This document shows, one piece after another, positions 26,856-39,246 of a DNA stretch of 64,000 nt. The notes under the pieces are model-generated. The model made no database searches and was not told the origin of the DNA. It saw nothing but the letters and a program-made list of their open reading frames with translations. Origin of the DNA: CAVRUH01 sp963822595 (GTDB lineage: Bacteria; Chlamydiota; Chlamydiia; Chlamydiales; Waddliaceae); assembly GCA_963822595.1 (NCBI GenBank), contig CAWGIG010000001.1:744001-808000 (forward strand), written 5' to 3'. Position numbers and translations under genes: made by a program. Numbering within the stretch: position 1 is the first letter of the stretch; each line of letters starts with the position of its first letter.

Positions 26856-27644
26856 ATGAAAAAAAAAGAAATCAATGCACCGGAAATCATGAATCATAAG
26901 CCACATATTACGGAAGTCCTTAACGATCATCCTCTTATAGAATGGATTGTCGACAACCGAACAAATCTACTTTATATCTTCGCGATTGTGGTTGTAGCCA
27001 TTTTTGTGATTACCCGTTTCTCTATGGGGGCCCCGGGGCAAAAAGAAGCGAATATTATCAATGCCGAGACCGAATTCGTTAATTTACAACGAGTTATACT
27101 TGGATTAGAAAAAGGAACCACTCTTGATCAAGCCTATGATAAGGTGAATCAGCTCCTAAAAAAATATCCGGAGCTTCATTCAAAATATGATGCGCCGATT
27201 GCGCAGGCCTTTCTCGCTGTGGGTAAAGCCACTGATGCTCAGCCCTTTGCGGAAGAAAGTTTAAAAAGAACCCAGGTGAATGACTTGAGTTTATACCAAG
27301 ATTTTGGTCAGACGACATTGCTCATTAGCCAGGAAAAATACAAAGAGGCACTAGCCCAAGCTCAAAAACTGAAAGAATCGTTGATACAAGAAGCGCCAAA
27401 TAAAGAAATGAAGTTCGGCAGTGTTTTATTTGCGTACAATCTTATTCGAATAGCGACACTTAATAAGACATTAGGGAACAACAAGGAAGAGCTCGATGCT
27501 TGGAAAGAATGGGGTGAATATTCTAAAACCTCTAAAAATAATATTAATTCAGAGGCATTCAACCAAGTAACGAAACAATTAGAAAACGGTAATATTCTGC
27601 TAACAGATTATATCGCGCAAAGAGAAAAGGAGTTAAGACACTAA
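26856..27644 (+). CDS. Single-pass membrane protein with TPR-like helical domain
   Basis: A 262-aa protein. The N-terminus is cytoplasmic (~40 residues), followed by one membrane helix (LLYIFAIVVVAIFVIT) and a helical C-terminal region with repeats resembling tetratricopeptides (APIAQAFLAVGKATDAQPFA, LISQEKYKEALAQAQKLKES). This resembles the YfgM topology (TM plus periplasmic TPR), and could be an envelope chaperone partner, but sequence similarity is not clear. Divergent from parB with an 80-bp intergenic space. Confidence 0.75.
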   Translation: MKKKEINAPEIMNHKPHITEVLNDHPLIEWIVDNRTNLLYIFAIVVVAIFVITRFSMGAPGQKEANIINAETEFVNLQRVILGLEKGTTLDQAYDKVNQLLKKYPELHSKYDAPIAQAFLAVGKATDAQPFAEESLKRTQVNDLSLYQDFGQTTLLISQEKYKEALAQAQKLKESLIQEAPNKEMKFGSVLFAYNLIRIATLNKTLGNNKEELDAWKEWGEYSKTSKNNINSEAFNQVTKQLENGNILLTDYIAQREKELRH

Positions 27645-27737
27645 AATTTCTTGCATTATTATTAAAAGTAATGGTACATGAAATAGATAAGGTACATTTT
27701 TAGATTATAGTGGACCTTAACAGGAGATTGTGAGACA

Positions 27738-27794
27738 ATGTCCTGTGGAATTAAGCCTAATAAGAGTGGAACGAAAGAGCAAATAAGGAGGTGA
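27738..27794 (+). CDS. Possible 18-codon leader ORF with sequestered start
   Basis: ATG at 27738 lies inside the hairpin CAGGA...TCCTG (27721-27745), whose left arm includes its AGGAG ribosome site. It encodes MSCGIKPNKSGTKEQIRR and stops inside the ribosome binding site of the next small ORF. It could be a regulatory uORF or chance. Confidence 0.25.
   Translation: MSCGIKPNKSGTKEQIRR
27785..27794 (+). promoter_or_regulatory. Ten-base perfect Shine-Dalgarno sequence
   Basis: AAGGAGGTGA is fully complementary to the 3' end of this genome's 16S rRNA, whose reverse complement reads AAAAGGAGGTGATCC at 37515-37529. The ATG at 27796 follows after one base. Confidence 0.7.
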
Positions 27795-27795
27795 C

Positions 27796-27873
27796 ATGAG
27801 GCTGTATCGCTCGAAACCACGACCTTTGGGCACGGAATATATATTAAGTAGAAACAAACCTTGTTTAGGTTAA
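27796..27873 (+). CDS. Possible 25-aa basic peptide with very strong ribosome binding site
   Basis: Encodes a 25-residue peptide starting MRLYRSKPRPLGTEYIL and ending NKPCLG, with six Arg/Lys. The ribosome site is the perfect AAGGAGGTGA, and the stop falls within the hairpin at 27859-27885. Such a strong site is unusual for a non-coding stretch, so translation is plausible; a role as a leader peptide or small regulatory protein is inference. The alternative is that the anti-SD match serves RNA structure or ribosome docking. Confidence 0.35.
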   Translation: MRLYRSKPRPLGTEYILSRNKPCLG

Positions 27874-28196
27874 ATCCTAAGCAGGAAGTTGAAAAATAGG
27901 AGAACGATCGTTTTGCGATTTCAGATAGATAGCTTTAGGCTATACTGTAAGTTTGTTAAGTAAGATTCACAAACCGTTATTCTTGTGAATCTTAAGCTGT
28001 TGCTTACGTTTGGGGAAACTAAGCAATGTTAACAAGCCAAGGTACACAAAATAACTTTTGAGTGAATGGAAGCCAAACTTATTGAGACTCGTCAAAGTCC
28101 AACGTGGAGGAGTTTGAATTTCATAGAGTTAATCTGAAAAAAGACGCACGTTCTCTGGAAACTACCCCCGACAATGGGTAGGTTGGAGAATAGACA

Positions 28197-28382
28197 GTGA
28201 GTCCAAAGACATGCTCACTCGCTGTTGATGAGATCAAGCAGGAACGCCAACCTGAGGAAACAGAAATGATTTTTGAACCTAAATTGAAAGTACTCATCAA
28301 TGGACGATACATTGCAGGTTCAGACTCGAATAGTTTTACAGAACCGGTAAAGATTCGAGGAAGAATCACCGTTTCTTTCTAG
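28197..28382 (+). CDS. Small hypothetical protein (61 aa) before a strong terminator
   Basis: A GTG-start frame (61 codons) bounded upstream by an in-frame TAG two codons before the start, with GGAG at -10. An internal ATG at 28266 has GAGG upstream and would give 38 residues starting MIFEPKLKVLINGRYIAGSD. Codon content is like that of neighbouring genes and the frame ends 30 bp before a clear terminator, supporting a real gene. The start codon lies inside the AGGTTGG/CCAACCT helix, so translation could be controlled by the upstream RNA. No family recognised. Confidence 0.45.
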   Translation: MSPKTCSLAVDEIKQERQPEETEMIFEPKLKVLINGRYIAGSDSNSFTEPVKIRGRITVSF

Positions 28383-28410
28383 TATACAAAGAAAGAAATA
28401 ACGATTTTTG

Positions 28411-28441
28411 CGGCGCCCCTTCTAAGGGGCGCCTTTTTTTT
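28411..28441 (+). terminator. Rho-independent terminator
   Basis: GGCGCCCCTT / AAGGGGCGCC stem with a short loop, followed by eight T residues. It ends the transcript carrying the structured region and the 61-codon ORF. Confidence 0.92.
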
Positions 28442-28474
28442 GGCGGAAGAACCCATCATGCTCATATTCAAAAA

Positions 28475-28626
28475 ATAACAGGATAAGCAGGATCGCAAGC
28501 GGCAGGATAAAAAAAGGATAAGAAAGAAAAAAAGAATTGTTATTTTTTTAATTTCTTTATTTTTTCTTATCTTATTTCTTATCCTTTTTTTATCCTACCG
28601 CTTGCGATCCTGCTTATCCTGTTATT
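28475..28626. repeat. Inverted repeat, family A
   Basis: ATAACAGGATAAGCAGGATC...GCAAGCGGCAGGATAA pairs with TTATCCTACCGCTTGCGATC...CTGCTTATCCTGTTAT. It is a near-identical copy of 3432-3595 and 56411-56581, here between two co-directional genes just after a terminator. Confidence 0.95.
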
Positions 28627-28724
28627 TAGTTTCTATAAGTACCATCCATCAACTCAGTTCTTGCGAATAATGGTCAATTGTATTAAGATTTTTTGACTGA
28701 TACATCACAATTCATGAGGTTCAA

Positions 28725-29804
28725 TTGGAGGAGCTCGTAGCTTTAGTCAATCTGACGGAAACGCCGTTGCTTGGTTCTATCAAGATACGATTGCTGCTGC
28801 AAAGATTCGGTTCCGCTATTGAATCACTAAAAGCTAATCCTAAAGAGGTTATGGAGCTCCCCGGCTTCACCCCAAAAGTGATGCAAGGCTGGGGAACAGC
28901 CAGATCGCGAAGCCTAGAACTGGTTGATAGATTAGACCTGCAAATCATCCCTTTTACCAGCCCAAAGTATCCAAAGCGCCTCCTAGAACTTACAGACCAC
29001 CCCATTATATTATATGTGAAAGGAGAAATTAAAAACTCCGATCAACAAAGCATCGCCGTCGTCGGTACCCGCCTAGCAAGCCTTTATGGAAAAGATATGG
29101 CCGCCAAAATCTCTCAAGAGCTCGCCTCCTCGGGAATAACAGTGGTCAGCGGGTTAGCCCGAGGCATCGACACCGAAGCCCATCTAGGGGCTCTTAAGAA
29201 CGGCCGCACCCTTGCCGTCATTGGTTCGGGGTTAGCGAACATCTATCCCCATGAAAATGCACAACTTGCTGAAAAAATAGCCGAAAACGGAGCCCTTATC
29301 AGCGAATTTCCACCCGAAACACCCCCCGACAGGCAGAATTTTCCCCAGCGCAACCGCATCGTCAGCGGAATGACCATGGGAACCCTTCTAATAGAAGCTC
29401 CTGTGAAGAGCGGGGCTATGATAACCATGCAACGTGGAAAGGAGCAAGGACGGAAGTTATTTGCCCTCCCGGGAAGGGTCGATAGCGATAGCTTTAAGGG
29501 AAACCACCATTTAATTAAAAACGGAGAGGCCGAGCTAATAGAAAATGCCATCGATATACTCAATAGTTTCAATGGTTTATTTACTTATCGATCCTCGATA
29601 GTATCCAAACCGCTGCCCCCCCTCGAACCCGCAGAACAACAACTATTATCGCTTCTTCCTAAAGAAGAATTATCCATTGATGATATAATGAAGATATCGG
29701 ATCTTCCTGTTATTAAATTAAATATTTTGTTAATGAGTTTAATATTGAAGAAAGTAATCCGGGAATACCCCGGCAAGATCTATAAAAGAGTTACGGAGTT
29801 TTGA
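28725..29804 (+). CDS. dprA: DNA processing protein DprA
   Basis: A 359-aa protein with a TTG start and GAGGT site. After an N-terminal SAM-like region (LLGSIKIRLLLQRFGSAIES), the Rossmann-fold DprA core is intact: AVVGTRLASLYGKDMAAKIS, VSGLARGIDTEAHLGAL, RTLAVIGSGLANIYPHENAQ, ISEFPPETPPDRQNFPQRNR and EQGRKLFALPGRVDS. The C-terminal winged-helix (DprA_WH) follows. It loads RecA on incoming single-stranded DNA during transformation. topA starts at the next base after the stop. Confidence 0.96.
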   Translation: MEELVALVNLTETPLLGSIKIRLLLQRFGSAIESLKANPKEVMELPGFTPKVMQGWGTARSRSLELVDRLDLQIIPFTSPKYPKRLLELTDHPIILYVKGEIKNSDQQSIAVVGTRLASLYGKDMAAKISQELASSGITVVSGLARGIDTEAHLGALKNGRTLAVIGSGLANIYPHENAQLAEKIAENGALISEFPPETPPDRQNFPQRNRIVSGMTMGTLLIEAPVKSGAMITMQRGKEQGRKLFALPGRVDSDSFKGNHHLIKNGEAELIENAIDILNSFNGLFTYRSSIVSKPLPPLEPAEQQLLSLLPKEELSIDDIMKISDLPVIKLNILLMSLILKKVIREYPGKIYKRVTEF

Positions 29805-31994
29805 ATGGGCAAATTGGGCAAATTGGGCAAATCATTGATAATCGTCGAATCACCTGCGAAAATAAAGACGCTGCAAAAATTTTTGGGAAGTAAATATCTT
29901 TTCGAATCTTCCATTGGTCATATCAGGGATCTTCCGGAAAGAGAGTTTGGAATCGATCTAGAAAACGACTTTGAACCCAAGTATGTGACGATGCCTGATA
30001 AAGAAAAGGTCATCCACAACCTCCAAAAAGCTGCGAAACAATGCGACACCATCTACCTCTCGCCTGACCCTGACCGCGAAGGAGAAGCCATTGCTTGGCA
30101 CATCACACAAATTCTTCCTAAAGACGCCAACATTAAAAGGATCTCTTTCAACTCCATTACAAAGGAAGCGGTTTTAAAAGCGTTGGATCATCCCAGAGAA
30201 ATCGACCAGGCGCTTGTCAATGCGCAGCAGGCGCGACGTTTGTTAGATAGAATCGTCGGATACAAAATTTCTCCCATATTGAATCGAAGAATTCAAAGGG
30301 GCAGGGACGGCTTTGTTTCCGCAGGTCGCGTGCAGTCGGTTGCCTTAAAGCTCGTCGTTGAAAGGGAAAAGGAGATCGAGGCCTTTAAACCTGTCGAATA
30401 CTGGAATCTCGGCGCTATTCTTCAAACGAAGGATGACGATCGCAACTTCCGTGCAAACCTTTTCTCTGTCGATGGAAAAAGAATCGATAAAGAACCGGTC
30501 CCAGGAAAAGAAGTTTTCATCATTAACAATAAAGAAGAAGCCGAAAAAGTTGTCAAAATGATGCAAAAAGGACCTTATAAAGTCCTTACCGTAGAAAAAA
30601 AAGAAAAGAAACGCAATCCTGTCGCCCCTTTTATTACATCCACATTACAGCAGGAAGCAAGCCGCCACCACGGTTTTTCCTCTGCAAAGACGATGAACAT
30701 TGCCCAAGGACTTTATGAAGGGGTCAATTTAGGAAATGAGGGACCGGAAGGTTTGATCACCTATATGAGAACCGACTCTGTTCGCGTGGCACCGGAAATG
30801 CTCACTGAAGTTCGGGAATATATCAAAAAACAATATGGACCCGAATACCTCGATGATGAACCCCGCAGTTATTCGACGAAAAAAAGTGCGCAAGATGCCC
30901 ACGAAGCCATTCGTCCTGCAAACTTGATGCACAATCCTGAAGCCATCAAAGAGTATCTGACGCGGGAACAGTATTCGTTGTATAAACTCATCTGGATGCG
31001 ATTTATCGCTTCACAAATGAAGCCCGCAATCTATGATACCGTAACAGCTGATATCGAAGCCGGAAACAATATCATCGTCCGCGCCACCGGATCTGTCATG
31101 AAATTCAATGGATTTTTGGCAGTTTACGAAGAAAAGACCGATGAAGAAGCCGATCAAGATGAAAGTCGCATGCTTCCTGTCTTAGAAGAAGGGATGGACC
31201 TAAAATTATTAGAACTCACCTCGGATCAGGCCTTTACAAGACCTCCTCCACGCTATACAGAAGCTTCTTTGGTAAAAGAACTTGAAAGACTAGGAATTGG
31301 ACGACCATCCACCTATGCTTCGATCATGAATAAGATCCAAAGTCGTGATTATACCATTAAAGAAAATAGTCGTTTAAAGCCAACCGAGCTTGGAAGAGTT
31401 ATCGCCGACTTGCTTGAAGCGAGTTTTACAAAAATTATGGATATCGGCTTCACCGCTGGAATGGAAGACGATTTAGAAAAAGTAGCCTCCAACGAAAAAG
31501 ATTGGAAGGAGCTTCTGAGAGACTTCTGGACAGATTTTAAACCCACTTTAGACACTGCGGAAACATCGGGATTTGTCCCCAAAATCATGACGGATTTGGA
31601 TTGCCCAACATGCGGAGCAAAACTCCAAAAGATTTGGTATAAGTCCAAGTATTTTTACGGATGCTCCACATATCCCGATTGTAAATATTCCGCTCCTGCA
31701 GAAGAGATCAACTTTAATAAAGATGACTATGCCGATGATTTCAATTGGGAACAAAAATGTCCGAAATGCGAATCGGAAATGAAGCTTCGACACGGCCGTT
31801 ACGGAGCATTTTTAGGATGCACGAAGTATCCTGAATGCAAAGGCATCGTCAATATTCCTAAGAAAGGGGAAGTTGTCATCCCTATTGAAGATCTTCCGCA
31901 ATGCCCTGCGATTGATTGCACAGGACAGCATTGTCGCCCGCAAATCGCGCTTTGGAAAAACATTTTATTCTTGCTCGACCTTTCCGGAATGTGA
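29805..31994 (+). CDS. topA: DNA topoisomerase I (frame interrupted near its C-terminal zinc fingers)
   Basis: A 729-codon frame. TOPRIM domain: SLIIVESPAKIKTLQKFLG and SPDPDREGEAIAWHI (acidic DPDREGE). The catalytic tyrosine is in EGLITYMRTDSVR. RPSTYASIMNKIQSRDYT follows, then two Cys4 zinc fingers (CPTCGAKLQK...CSTYPDC; CPKCESEMKL...CTKYPEC). A third finger starts (CPAIDC) but the frame then reads through into unrelated residues to a stop at 31992. The true continuation is in the +1 frame (31923-32373). The N-terminus has a GKLGKLGK repeat from three tandem 9-bp units. Confidence 0.93.
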   Translation: MGKLGKLGKSLIIVESPAKIKTLQKFLGSKYLFESSIGHIRDLPEREFGIDLENDFEPKYVTMPDKEKVIHNLQKAAKQCDTIYLSPDPDREGEAIAWHITQILPKDANIKRISFNSITKEAVLKALDHPREIDQALVNAQQARRLLDRIVGYKISPILNRRIQRGRDGFVSAGRVQSVALKLVVEREKEIEAFKPVEYWNLGAILQTKDDDRNFRANLFSVDGKRIDKEPVPGKEVFIINNKEEAEKVVKMMQKGPYKVLTVEKKEKKRNPVAPFITSTLQQEASRHHGFSSAKTMNIAQGLYEGVNLGNEGPEGLITYMRTDSVRVAPEMLTEVREYIKKQYGPEYLDDEPRSYSTKKSAQDAHEAIRPANLMHNPEAIKEYLTREQYSLYKLIWMRFIASQMKPAIYDTVTADIEAGNNIIVRATGSVMKFNGFLAVYEEKTDEEADQDESRMLPVLEEGMDLKLLELTSDQAFTRPPPRYTEASLVKELERLGIGRPSTYASIMNKIQSRDYTIKENSRLKPTELGRVIADLLEASFTKIMDIGFTAGMEDDLEKVASNEKDWKELLRDFWTDFKPTLDTAETSGFVPKIMTDLDCPTCGAKLQKIWYKSKYFYGCSTYPDCKYSAPAEEINFNKDDYADDFNWEQKCPKCESEMKLRHGRYGAFLGCTKYPECKGIVNIPKKGEVVIPIEDLPQCPAIDCTGQHCRPQIALWKNILFLLDLSGM

Positions 31995-32373
31995 CGTCAT
32001 CGTCAATGATATTTCGCAGCTGAACACAAAATATTCTGAGCATGTTCGAACTCCTTACGTCAAGAAAACAAAAGGGAAGGTAATATCCAAGCGAGGGCGC
32101 CCCAAAAAAGAAGAGGGTAAACCCAAAGCAAAAAGAGTGATGGCAGTAAGTAAGCTCTCGCCGGAATTATCTGATGTTGTTGGTGTTTCGGAACTTAGTC
32201 GTGGAGACGCCATGAAGCATCTTTGGGATTACATTAAGTTGCACAAGCTTCAAGGGACAGAAAACAAGCGAATCATCAATCCGGATGAAAAACTCGCCAA
32301 ACTATTCGGCAGCAGCGAACCCATTGACATGTTCAAAATGGCCGGTATCATCAGTAAGCATATCGGGAAGTAA
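31923..32373 (+). pseudogene. topA: Displaced C-terminal part of TopA: zinc finger plus SWIB domain
   Basis: In the +1 frame relative to topA the sequence continues SIVARKSRFGKTFYSCSTFP, finishing the third zinc finger (CPAIDC...CSTFPEC), then a basic linker (KVISKRGRPKKEEGKPKAK) and a SWIB domain of ~70 residues (LSPELSDVVGVSELSRGDAM...MFKMAGIISKHI). A fusion of topoisomerase I with SWIB is known in Chlamydiae. One extra base near 31923 (GGACAGC where GGAGC or GGCAGC is expected) explains the shift. Either an error or a real frameshift. Confidence 0.85.
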
Positions 32374-32398
32374 AAATTACGAGATAGAAATTTTCGCA

Positions 32399-32502
32399 AA
32401 AAAATCAACGCGGGGACGCGGAGACGCTGAGACGCGGAGAAAGAATAACAAAATATTCTCTCAGCGTCTCCGCGTCTCCGTGTCCCCGCGTTGATTTTTT
32501 TA
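32399..32502. repeat. Inverted repeat, family B (GACGCGGAGACG type)
   Basis: Left arm AAAAAATCAACGCGGGGACG (continuing CGGAGACGCTGAGACGCGGAGA) pairs with the right arm ending CGTCCCCGCGTTGATTTTTT. It lies at the convergent ends of topA and the glycosyltransferase, whose stop codon is in the right arm; it probably acts as a bidirectional terminator. Confidence 0.93.
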
Positions 32503-33690
32503 TACCGCAACTATTTTTTCTGTTATCGCGGGGACTTCCTTGAGGAGTCCCTCTACTCGATTATCCCATGTGTGGTGTATGTTCACTTTTTTTCTGCCGC
32601 TCATGGCCACTTCTTTTAATTTTTTATCATCCGAAAGGTAGCTATTAATCAAATCATTGACCTCATTCCACTTCTTCGAATGGTAATAAAGAATGTCTTC
32701 GCCCTCTTTGAGTGTTTCACGCAAATAAAGACTTTCACTTGTCAGAACAAGCGCTCCGCAAGCAGCTCCCGCAAAAATACGCTCACTCGTTCCATTACGG
32801 AAATAGGGGGTGCTATTTAGGCAAATTTTGGACTTTTTCAAAATGTCTAAGGACTCTGCAAAGCTGACAGGGGGATGAAGAACCACATTTGATTGCTTGC
32901 CAAGATAATGCTGCCAACCGGAAGCATTCTCTAGCATGTCGGGAGCGGAGTCCCCGTAAACGTGCACCTCAGCATCTTTGATACTCCGAATCAATTCAAC
33001 TCGATCTATACCCCGGACATAACGATTCAGATAATGAAACATCAGCAAAAGAAAATCCTGCGCAAGAGAAGGATCCAATGATGCCGCGCCCCAAGCGGTA
33101 GCGAGGCCATCCGCGAGTGAAATCGTGTTGTTAGTAAGCACAAGATCTATAGCTGATTCGAGAACCTTACAAAGCTGTTCAGGAAGCATTTTCTGCCAGC
33201 TTTTTTTCCAGCCTTCATAATCATAGCAGCTCCCGAAAAAAACCACTGGATGGGGACGCTCATCTTTTTCGTCAAAAGTAATATCAGGTTCGATGCCATG
33301 TGGCATGAAAAACGCCCGGTCAAACTGAGTTTGAAGAGCGGCAAGTTCCGAGCGGTCCACGGTTGAAATAACAGAAAAGGGACTTTGAGTCAGTTCCAGA
33401 AAATAAAGAGTCGGCTCGAAGGTGAAAGAGATATGTGGGATTTGAAACACATCCCAGATGTATTTTCCGCTAGGCAGCTTTTCAAATGTGCTAAAAGAGA
33501 AGGTCAAATTTGGAGGGGCTGTTTCGAAGTGATAGAAGGGTTCAGCTTGTAGGGGTTCACCATTGGCATCAACAATCTCAGTAGCGATCCCTCGGCGATT
33601 AAAAGCCTCCGCAATTTTATTTGTGAAGTGGCGCAAAGTTTCGTATTTGCTCCAATCGACCAGAAGACACACTTTTTCAATAGCCATCAT
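32500..33690 (-). CDS. CgeB-like glycosyltransferase
   Basis: A 396-aa protein without signal peptide. The C-terminal half has the GT-B pattern of the glycos_transf_1_2/CgeB family: VELIRSIKDAEVHVYGDSAP, SFAESLDILKKSKICLNSTP, YFRNGTSERIFAGAACGALV and SGRKKVNIHHTWDNRVEGLL. The conserved acidic EXXXG-type pocket (TSERIFAGAACG) is present. Donor and acceptor are unknown; LPS or surface polysaccharide glycosylation is likely. The start codon could be either of two adjacent ATGs. Confidence 0.85.
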   Translation of the reverse strand: MMAIEKVCLLVDWSKYETLRHFTNKIAEAFNRRGIATEIVDANGEPLQAEPFYHFETAPPNLTFSFSTFEKLPSGKYIWDVFQIPHISFTFEPTLYFLELTQSPFSVISTVDRSELAALQTQFDRAFFMPHGIEPDITFDEKDERPHPVVFFGSCYDYEGWKKSWQKMLPEQLCKVLESAIDLVLTNNTISLADGLATAWGAASLDPSLAQDFLLLMFHYLNRYVRGIDRVELIRSIKDAEVHVYGDSAPDMLENASGWQHYLGKQSNVVLHPPVSFAESLDILKKSKICLNSTPYFRNGTSERIFAGAACGALVLTSESLYLRETLKEGEDILYYHSKKWNEVNDLINSYLSDDKKLKEVAMSGRKKVNIHHTWDNRVEGLLKEVPAITEKIVAV

Positions 33691-33745
33691 AACCCTCTTT
33701 AATGTTTCAATAACTTAATAATCAATTTATCATAATGCACTAAAT

Positions 33746-33864
33746 TGGTAAAGAAAATGGACGACATGGACGGAATGGACTACATGGACAACACTCTCGA
33801 GTGGTTCAAAGTGTCCATTCCGTCCATGTCGTCCATGCAGTCCATATCGTCCATTTTCTTACCG
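33746..33864. repeat. Inverted repeat (ATGGACGACATGGACGGAAT type)
   Basis: Left arm GGTAAAGAAAATGGACGACA...TGGACGGAATGGAC pairs with the right arm GTCCATTCCGTCCATGTCGT...CCATTTTCTTACC. Internally it consists of degenerate ATGGAC-NNN units. It lies between the glycosyltransferase start and the end of the rRNA operon. Confidence 0.9.
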
Positions 33865-33879
33865 GCTACTTGCGGGCAA

Positions 33880-33907
33880 AAAAAAACTCGCAAAAGCGAG
33901 TTTTTTT
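33880..33907 (-). terminator. Rho-independent terminator after the distal 5S copy
   Basis: On the minus strand: AAACTCGC, loop TTTT, GCGAGTTT followed by a T-run. It is duplicated at 34075-34103 together with the 5S gene. Confidence 0.9.
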
Positions 33908-33925
33908 GATCTTAGCGTAAAAAAA

Positions 33926-34042
33926 GCTTGGCGGCGTCCTACTCTCCCATACTCTTGTGTATAGTACCATCGGCGATGAAGGGCTTAACTTCTGAGTTCG
34001 GAAAGGGTTCAGGTGTACCCCCTTCTCCATAGCCACCAAGCA
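33926..34042 (-). rRNA. rrf: 5S ribosomal RNA, distal copy
   Basis: A 117-nt sequence on the minus strand running GCTTGGTGGCTATGGAGAAG...GTAGGACGCCGCCAAGC; its ends pair (GCTTGG/CCAAGC). It is identical, over the visible part, to the proximal copy at 34123-34239. It lies in a ~197-bp tandem duplication that includes the terminator. Confidence 0.93.
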
Positions 34043-34074
34043 AAGTTGTGTTTCGATTCAGTTTAGTCGTGGGC

Positions 34075-34103
34075 AAAAAAAAACTCGCAAAAGCGAGTTT
34101 TTT
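34075..34103 (-). terminator. Rho-independent terminator after the proximal 5S copy
   Basis: The same AAACTCGC/GCGAGTTT hairpin with a T-run as at 33880-33907. Because it lies between the two 5S genes, the distal 5S can be expressed only by read-through or its own promoter. Confidence 0.9.
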
Positions 34104-34122
34104 GATCTTAGCGTAAAAAAAA

Positions 34123-34239
34123 GCTTGGCGGCGTCCTACTCTCCCATACTCTTGTGTATAGTACCATCGGCGATGAAGGGCTTAACTTCTGAGTTCGGAA
34201 AGGGTTCAGGTGTACCCCCTTCTCCATAGCCACCAAGCA
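34123..34239 (-). rRNA. rrf: 5S ribosomal RNA, proximal copy
   Basis: A 117-nt sequence with terminal pairing ends, the usual chlamydial 5S length, ~90 nt after the 3' end of 23S. It is followed by a terminator and then a second identical copy. Confidence 0.95.
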
Positions 34240-34332
34240 AAGGTGTTATCTCGATTCAATAGAAATCTGTGTCACTAATAGTAAACGATGCTTGAGTTTT
34301 TTTCATCAGCATAGGCACACATTAAATAAAAA

Positions 34333-37278
<2,946 letters not shown>

Positions 37279-37513
37279 TAAAATATTGATGTGTGTGATG
37301 CTGAGGAATATTCCTCAAGCGTCGATTATTATCAGTGATACTCTGTACTTATTTTGGTCACATGGGATGTGTCCAAAATTATACATATTTAATTTCTATT
37401 GAACTTTCGAGATAGTTTGTTGTCGCCTTGACAGTGCGAGGAGGGTAATGTGCTTCATATATGAGCTTGTCTCAACCATAAGACGCCTTATAAATAAGAG
37501 CGCTTATTGTCCT
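37279..37513 (-). other. 16S-23S internal transcribed spacer, no tRNA
   Basis: A 235-bp A/T-rich spacer. I looked for tRNA-like cloverleaf arms and GGTTCGA loops and found none, as in other chlamydial rRNA operons. Confidence 0.8.
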
Positions 37514-39056
<1,543 letters not shown>

Positions 39057-39246
39057 AAAAAACTCTTGAAAACTTGATATAAAAAATTTTTCGAGATTTA
39101 GCAGACCACAAAATTAATTGAGGCCCGCAACAAGCTCATAATGATTTGCACATTACCTTTCTTACACTGTCAAAACAACATCAGCGCTCTTTGGCACTGT
39201 CTTCATCTTCTTCGTTCGTCTCACGATTTCTTAAAAAGATGGCCAC

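Larger units (their letters stand above)
27712..28260 (+). ncRNA. Candidate large structured RNA or structured leader
   Basis: Successive complementary segments, all seen directly: CTTAA/TTAAG around CAGGA-ATTGT/ACAAT-TCCTG (27716-27755); GTGG+GAGC with GCTC+CCAC (27766-27820); CCT-GTTTAGG/CCTAAGC-AGG (27859-27885); ATAGC/GCTAT (27929-27943); a nine-pair helix 27951-27959 with 28029-28037 enclosing an 11-pair hairpin (AAGATTCACAA, 27962-27993) and a hairpin TTGCTTA-GTTT/AAAC-TAAGCAA (28000-28026); CAAACT/AGTTTG (28074-28116); CTACCC/GGGTAG (28162-28181); AGGTTGG/CCAACCT (28180-28253) enclosing AGTGAG/CTCACT. It contains no RNase P or tmRNA consensus that I recognise. Function unknown; a leader controlling the ORF at 28197 is equally possible. 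Confidence 0.5.

Noticed and set aside
27712..28260. RNase P RNA or tmRNA as the identity of the structured region
   Set aside because: The GAGGAAAGTCC and ACAGAAA-type conserved blocks of RNase P and the TTCGAATCC/CCA end of tmRNA were not found on either strand.
28121..28369. 82-aa minus-strand ORF
   Set aside because: It is antisense to the structured region and the 61-codon ORF, and has no ribosome site; the terminator at 28411 belongs to the plus strand.
37279..37513. tRNA genes in the 16S-23S spacer
   Set aside because: No cloverleaf arms or conserved T-loop found.
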